Shown here: positions 52,301 to 61,300 of the stretch, in pieces
Layout: every line of letters begins with the position of its first letter
Numbering within the stretch: the first letter of the stretch is position 1
Source of the DNA: Mytilus trossulus
Lineage: Eukaryota; Mollusca; Bivalvia; Mytilida; Mytilidae
DNA: 64,000 nt
Assembly: GCF_036588685.1 (NCBI RefSeq)
Contig: NC_086373.1
Coordinates: 3,410,001-3,474,000, forward strand
Reading direction: 5' to 3'
Notes under the pieces: generated by a model
Database searches by the model: none
The model's input: only the letters and a program-made list of their open reading frames with translations
Told to the model about the DNA's origin: nothing
Translations under genes and position numbers: made by a program

Positions 52301-55300
52301 TTGTTTTACATGCACACGTATAAAAATAGCTGTTTTTATCCAACGCAATCATAAGTTTGAACTTAGTTTTCAATTTAGACTCGTATATATATATTTGTAG
52401 GTTCCTTTACTATAGATAATTTAGCTGATCTGTAACAATAACATCTTCATGCCTTATATATCATGTACTGTAGTACGCCGCTAGATTAACACTGACGTGG
52501 AAAGGTAACACATGGCCAGCGAAAGCTTTTTTTTTAGAGCCCAGTTGGTCGTGTGTTCTAGCGGGACGGCTGCAGTGCAGGCGATTTGGTGTCACGATAT
52601 CACAGTAGCATGGGTTCGAATCCCGGCGAGGGAAGAACCAAAAATTTGCGAAAGCAAATTTACAGATCTAACATTGTTGGGTTGATGTTTAGACGAGTAG
52701 TATATATATGTATATATATATAATGTCTAAAAATAGCAACAGTCAACATTCAATCCATTTAAGCGTGGATCGGTTTGTGAAAATCAACTGATAAAGTTCA
52801 TGAATTAAAATTATATAAATGTCTAAAAATATAACTTAAACACGCTTATTAATACAAAACAAATGTAATGTAAGATTTTGGATAGAAATACGCAATATTT
52901 CGCTAAACAAATTAGCTTCATCAGGCGTGTGCATCTCTCAAGGTGAAATCGGATGCATGACAAAAAAATATTTTTGAAGCTTAATCTATACAAGAGTTGA
53001 GGAAAAGTGTAACATATTGATTGATGTTGCATAAAATATGTTTGCAGTTACAACTCCATGAAGTTGGAATGAAAGTTTAACACATTGAATAACAATTTAA
53101 TCGGTATGATTTCTTGAAAAAAATATTTTTTGTCATGCATCCGATGTCAAATGATAGTCCTTTAAATAATATTTCATTAGTTAGTCTATAAGATATTTTT
53201 TGTTGAAGAGGAAGCCGATAGAGAGGGATTACTTGAATTAGCAGATCAACAACTGGTTCGCGGAAATCATCAATTTGCTAAAAGTACTATTGCTGAAGTT
53301 TTAGTAATGTTAGATAAAGAATTCAACGTAATCAAAAATAGGAAGCGGAATGATCAAAGTGCAAACATGTTTGAGGGTCACAACAAAAGTATTGGGAAAC
53401 ATTACAAAATGTGTTCACGTCTTCTTATGAAGGTATGCAATGTCTATTTTCTTGGCAATGCCATGTGTGCTGCACAAACACAAATCTCAACTAACTGTAT
53501 TGATTGGATGTTAATTATTGTATTATATAATTAGATTCTTGTTTTAATGACGTCGAGTCATTAACAACTTCTGTCAAAACACAACATTTAATTACATAAA
53601 ATCTGAATGTTAATATATTTCTTACATTCTATAAATGTATGGGAACATGATTGGTTAAAGGACTACACCTTGTGACTTTATAAATTTGATATAGGGTGTC
53701 CAAAACAAAAAGGGTTTTGTTACAATAAAGGCTTAAATACCATATGGGGTTAGTAAGGATCTGTTTCCCTTTCAAAACAAATATTAAATCTGAAAGGTTT
53801 CATCAGACGAAAAAAATCATGATGAACGATTGAAATAAAATCCATTAGATAAATCTGAAGCTAACAAGTTGATATTGTTGGCACTTTCTGTTTCTATAAA
53901 CAAAATAAATAGGGTTTTAAGGCAACAGTTGTATACCGCTGTTAAAAATCCATAAATCGATTAAAAAAAACTTAGGTTACAGACTAAAACAGATTGAAAC
54001 ACATTATCTATATGAGGAAAATAACGGAAAGACAGAAACACTACAGTTCAACAAAAACTAACACAAACATACATATAAACAGAACTGCTATTAACATATT
54101 TTGTCAAGCTTTTCATTATATATAGATATAAGAAGATGTGGTATGAGTGCCAATTAGACAACTCCCAATCCAAATCATCATTTGTAAAAGTAAACTATTA
54201 AAGGTCAAAATAGGTCTTCATTACGGAGACTTGATTACACCGAACAGCAAGCTATAAATGGCCCCAAAAATGGCTAGTGTTAAACAATTAAAACAATAAA
54301 AAAACAACGGTCTAATCAATATAAAAAATATCTGTTTGAAAATACAAGGAAAACCAATGAATGATTTTTATTTACAAATTACTATTTTTGTCGTTAATTC
54401 AGAAAGTCAGGAACGTATATTGTTACAGCTTCAAAATTTAAGTTCTCTGATAAAGTTTTAAAATAAAATTTATCAACCATTACTTAGTTTCATTGACACA
54501 TTTTGTATTAATTCTATTGTTGCTTGGCTCATAAATATTTGCAGCAAATTGCGAAAAATATCTCCTATTTAAAACAGCTTTTGAAATTTTTGAAAAAAAA
54601 ATGTAAAATTAGTAATCAACGGTATACCACTAATCTAGATGTATTCGTAAAGCAAAATTATATTAGATGATTAAGGAATAACGGAACCTGAAGTGAAATT
54701 ATGAATTCGTAAAAATAGTTAAAGTGAATCATGAGTATATGATATTGAGAACTCTAAGACCTCATATCAAATGTACTAGATGGTCTTATTAATTGTTAAT
54801 TTCTTTCATTATCATTTTTTTTTATTGTATTTGTGACTTTTCATTATTAATTGAATCCTGATGGTCATGAAGCACAACTAGATAATTACGAATAAATTTC
54901 TCTAGTGCCTAATTATTATCGCATTTTATGAAATGAAATATTCTCTTATTCGGACTTGTTTGGCTAGGTTGAGTGTATATTAAAACTGGTTTGACTCATT
55001 CCACTCATTTCTTTATTGTATATAATAAACTTTTGTGGATAATGATTGTCAAATTTTATTCAATTATTTCAGATACCTGGTGGAGTATTTGAAGCTGTGA
55101 GATCTTATCATACAGGTGTGGTATGATTAAATAAATAGATTTAGTATTGTAAATTAAGTAGACGGAACTAATGATAAACAAGAATGTGTCCAAAGTACAC
55201 GGATGCCCCACTGGCACTATCATTTTCCATGTTCCATAGACCGTGAAATTGTGGTCAAAAGTCTAATTTGGATTTAAAATTAGAAATATCATATCATAAG

Positions 55301-58300
55301 CATCAAGTGTACTAAGTTTCAAGTTGACTGGACTACAGCTTCATCAAAAACTACTTTGACCAAAAACTTTAACCTGAAAATCCAACTTTCATTTTATATG
55401 TTCGGTTGACCGTGAAATTTGAGTCAAAAGTCTAATTTGGCTTTAAAATTAGAATTATCATATCATAAGCATCAAGTGTACTAAGTTTCAAGTTGATTGG
55501 ACTTCATCTTCATAAAAAAACAACCTTGACCAAAAACTTTAACCTGCGGACGAACGAACGGACGGACGAACGAACGAACGAACGGAGCCACAGACCAGAA
55601 AACATAATGCCCCTCTTCTATCGTATATGGGGCATAAAAACAATATCAGACACCTCAGCATCTGTTGCTCAAAATTCACAAGTTAATTATATTTTTTTTC
55701 TGAACTTGTAAAAGTGATATGATGTCTAAAGAAAAATCCTTTATGCAAGTTACTTTGTACTTGTTTTGCTTTATAAATATTTTGATATGAGCGTCACTGA
55801 TGATTCTTATGTCTGGCGTACTAAATTATAATCCTGGTTCCTTTGATAACTATCAACAAAGAACACAAAATGACATATAGTCACTTCATAGATAAAATTC
55901 GAAAACATGGAATTACATTTAAAGCATCCTATACGTTATGTCTGTTGTTCATATTTGAATGCTGAAGGTCAAAGTACAGCTGCTTTCATCTGTGTTATTT
56001 GTCCTCTGTTGATTGGAGTTTTTAACAAAATTGGCTAGCTATTCAGCCTGTGCACAACTTTTGTTTTCCTCTGTTGGTATTGGTCTCATTAACACATGAC
56101 CACATCTTCTTATTTCACTAATTATAAGGTATACAACATAATTGAGAAAATGAGAAAAGAAATGGTGAATATTTCAAAGCGACAACCACCCGACCATAGA
56201 GCAGACAACAGCCAAAGGCAACCAAAGGGTCTTCAATGTAGCGAGAAATTCCCGCACCCTTAGGTGTCCATCAGCTGGCCCCTAAAAATATGCATACTAG
56301 TACAGTGATAATGGACGTCATACTAAACTCCGAATTATACACAAGAAACTAAAATTTAAATAAAGGCAACAGTAGTATACCGCTGTTCAAAACTCATAAT
56401 TATATGGACAAAAAACAAAATCGGGGCAACAAACCAAAACTGAGGGAAACGCATTAAATATAAGAGGAGAACAACGACACAACACCGAAACGCAACAGCA
56501 CACAGAAACGGACCAAGCAACAGACAATACACCACGAGAATAACAAATATAACATCAAAACCAAATACATGAATATGGGATAGACAAGTACCGTGCCACG
56601 TCTTATCTCAAAAATAAGAGAAAACAGAAACGAACAATATTATAACAATGGCCATCTTCCTGACTTGGTACAGGACACTTTTAAAGGGGAATAAAAGTGG
56701 TGGGTTGAACCTGGTTTTAAGGCATGCCAAACCTCGCACTTTAATGGCACAGTTAAATATAACATTGAAATGAAAACAAAAAATTACAGGACTACAATAC
56801 AAATAAAAAGCAGAACATATTAGACAAAGAAAAGCATGATTAATAGATAACAAAAAGCATCAGGTTTAAAATTCAATACGCCAAAAACAAGTCTAGTCCA
56901 CACGAGACTCACCAGTGACGAAAAAAATACAAAATTGTACAGCACTGAAGATCAAAAGTTGAAAAGGTTTTGCCAAATACGGCATTGTTTGTATGCCCAG
57001 GATAAGAACATTCATATTATATAACACAATTCACACTATTGCAAACAGTAAATTTTAACAAATGAATATGAAAGAGATATACATAATGAAACTGAAGTAA
57101 AAACTAATTACAGAAAACTAAACCCGAATACATAACGCCCAGATATACAAGATCGAAAGTGAAAAAAGTACAAAGTTGTACAGCACTGAAGATCAAAAGT
57201 TGAAAAGGTTTTGCTAAATACGGCATTGTATTATGCCCGAGATAAGAACACTATTATATAGAACAATTCATGCTATTGCAAACAGTAAATTTTAACAAAT
57301 GAATGTGAAAGATATATTCATAATGAAACTAAAGTATTAACTTATTACAGAAAACTAAACCCGAATACATGATGCCAAGTTCAATACTATAAAATCATCC
57401 AAGACTAACAAAGGTTAGAGGCTTCTGACTTGGGACAGGCGCAAAATTGCGGCGGGGTTAAACATGTTTATGAGATCTCAACCCTCCCCCTATACCTCTG
57501 GCCAATGTAGAAAAGTAAACGCATAACAATATGCACATTAAAATTCAGTTCAAGAGAAGTCCGAGTCCGATGTCAAAAGATGTAGCATAAGAAAATAAAT
57601 AAAATGACAATAATACATAAATACCAACAGACTACTAGCAGTTAACTGACATGCCAGCTCCAAACCTCAATTAAACTGATTGAAAGATTATGTCTTCATC
57701 ATATGAATATCAGGCCCATTCCATCCCGTTAGGGGGTTTAGTATCATACTATCATAAAATATATGAGAAGAACATAACCCGTGTCATGCCAACAACTGTT
57801 TTGGGAAAAAGATGTGTTTAATTCCGATGCAAAGACCCTATAAGTAACCAATATTAAAGCCAAAATATGCAATATTTAATGACCTGAGAACATTATCGTA
57901 ACTATATCCCTTTTTAATAAGTCTATTTAAAGGTTTTGTTAGTTTCTGAGGAGAATATTGACATTTTTGTGCTTTATAAAGAATATTTCCATAAAAAAAT
58001 TGGATGTGAAATACCTGAACGTATAAGATGTCTGCATGTTGAGTGATATTTACGAATTATTTCCTTATACCGGTGATAAAATTTATCAAATGTTTTGACC
58101 AGTTTGTGATATCGGAAACCCTGGTGTAATAATTTTTCGGTGATACATAAATTTCTCTCGCTAAGGTTATTTCAAAATTAATGTTTAAGAAAAAAGGGCA
58201 ACTAATCATTAAAAAGATTATACCAATTCTTTTATAGGGACACCGATTTGACTCAATACTCATATTTGATCTATAAAATTCTAAAACACATTTCCAAATA

Positions 58301-61300
58301 ACTGTAATTCTAATATGACGTGATTCTTTCCGTGATAAAATTCTCGATAAATCTATACTTAGCGCATACTCAGAGATATAAATAATAATGTATGTTACAG
58401 TTTACCTCCTAAGTAAATCAACATGTATTGGAACCATTTTCCAAATGCTTTGACGATTTTATTGTTTTAAAAATTGCAATTAAAACAGACACAAGAAATT
58501 TAATTCTTATTCGGATGCATAATTAAAAGAACTATACTGCAACAAGTTGTGTTTTACCTAAATATAGTAACACACCTATATTTTATGTAATGCCAATTTC
58601 ATCATGAAATACTTTCTCCACAATCAGAGGTTCATTAAGGGTTGATATTTGTGTTACGATATCACAAGCTATCAATATACTAATGTTAGTTGCAGTATAA
58701 AAACAATTTAGGGTCAATGTCACAAAAATATAAATTATTTTGTAACCAACTAAATTCGTATCATAGTTTACGAAAATGGATTTCTGAGGCATGTTCTGTT
58801 TTATTTTCTTTAATTCTATTGCATTTTTCGCACATTTACTGATTTCAGCAAGTCACTATGGCGGCTCCTTAATAACGAAATGTCAATTTTGGATTTGACG
58901 GTACCTTATGAGAAAAACATGTAAATTAAAAATGACAAATTTGGGTTTGAGAATTAAAGGAATTAAACATATTTTTCTAGCGGTTATTCACGAAATAATC
59001 AATGCAAACTAAAGATTAATTAGAACGCTTGAGCTTTATTTAATAGGGATTAAAAAAAACCAGCCACACACGCGGTATACCCACCCTTGCATCAGTTTTT
59101 AATGACCGTGTGTGCCCTATTAGAATCGAAATAATACATGGAAGCCATAGATTTGTTGTGAATTTAGACATGGTCTGGTTCGTGATATTCGTTAATTTTA
59201 TCCCTCGCTAACGATCAGGATAAAATTCAAATATCACGGCCCAAGCCTTGTGTAAATTTCCGACAAATATATAAGGATTCAATGAATTATTTCGTAAACA
59301 ATGTATATACTGTAATATATTTTTTGGTTTATTTCAGATAACCTCTGAAAACTGACGACGGTCATATAACGAAATATAAACATAAACATTAATATAAATT
59401 GATAGCGACCTCGTGCAATTTAATTTTTCGATGTCTGTGTCTAAAATAATAAATTTTACCTGTTTAAGAAAATGTTTTTATAGATTGAATCAGTCAATCA
59501 AATGATTTCACTTTGTTACATTTAAAATGTCGACGTTCTTCTCCTTTGAATAACTGAGCATGCATAATTCATGCATAATCTATCTCTAGCTAAGGGGTTA
59601 GATTGAAGTTCACATAAATATGAACTCAATTATGTTGAATTGTTCAAGTTTCTTATTCATAATCGATGTTTCTTAGCTTATTATGAAAAAGTTGAATCTT
59701 ACTGGCTGCTTAAAGCGAATATTATTTAACTATTTCCCTTTACAAACACAAATTATATTTGATTTTTTTTATACATCTCATAGCTAGTGCACCTTTTAAT
59801 GTTTCTTAGCTTATTATGAAATTAGCCTTTTAATGTAAACACATATATCATTTGAAATACATATTGAAATTCTCCCAAATTTGATATCAAGTAAACATTT
59901 TCAAATATTTTGGCCACGAGCATCACTGAAGAGACATGTATTGTCGAAATGCGCATCTGGTGCAACAAACTTTCTACCGTTGATTTTATTTCAAGTACCA
60001 GAAAAAGTTTAATTGCAACTTCTGCAAATTTCATTATTTAGGATTGGTTTGTTGCGGGTATCCAGATATGTCTGAATTTGAGAAAATCAGTAAACATATG
60101 TGGAAAACAATACAAGATGAAGAAATATATAACCTTAAGGTTTGTATAAGAACAATAATGTTAATACTGTTTCTGCATATATTTTAAAGGAAACATCTGT
60201 ATATATGAAGTACTCGGAGGTGCGATATTGACGCTGAATTGCGAAGGTCACGCTGAAGTACGAATGATCTGCCGATGAATTCTTTTGGTTATTATGACGT
60301 TTTCAAATACAAAGTTATAAACTGATGGTAGCACAGGAGTATTTGCATTCCAGAATTTTAGTTGCTCTTTTGGTGTACCCTTCTTAAGTCCATGTATCTG
60401 AACAGTGTGATTGGACAAAACATAGAGTACACTGAACATACTTAACTTATAAGCGTGACCATCGAAACTTGAAGCACCATCGCTGCTCAGAGTCCTACAC
60501 TAATGTAATGAATTTCATACCTTAAACCTCCATTACTCGGTGCTTGTCTAGTTTTATTAATTTTTTTTGGTATCATCTATCTTTAGATAATGTATCAGTC
60601 GTCCTTTGAATTCATAAAACAAAATGTTCACGATCCAAAACATGCTGCTTATAGTACACATTAGAGTTTTTAATTGAAATATATCTTTTCTTATCTTATT
60701 CATAGATATATTTCCATCTTTTAAAGGGTCTGTCAGGTATTTAATTTTTCTTTTCGAATACACTCACGTCAATGTGCGGGTATATTTAGTCAGACAACTC
60801 GTGCAATAACACGTTAATTCTGGGTGACACTTTTTGCTACTTGTCATGTACATTTATAGATCATATAAGTTTCATGCATTTCCAAAAAACAGGAATAAGA
60901 GTATGTTTAAGTGAAAAGTAGATCACACAGCTTTTTGTTTTGATTTATATTTTAATATTTTATCTGAAATTAATAGCCTTATGACAGTCACCACAACAAA
61001 TTAATTAACCGATATGATGTGTTGGATTCTCAACTCATATAGGTCAAGATCTATCTGCCCTGAAATTTTCAGATGAATCAGACAACCCATTGTTGGGTTG
61101 CTGCCCCTAACTTGGTAATTTTAAGGAATTTTTACTGTTTTTGGTTATTATCTTGAATATTATTATAGATGGAGATAAACTGTAAACAGCAATAATGTTC
61201 AGCAAAGTAAGATTTACAAATAAGTCAACATGACCAAAATGGTCAGTTCACCCCTTTAGGAGTTATTGCCCTTTATAGTCAATTTTTAACCCTTTTTCGT

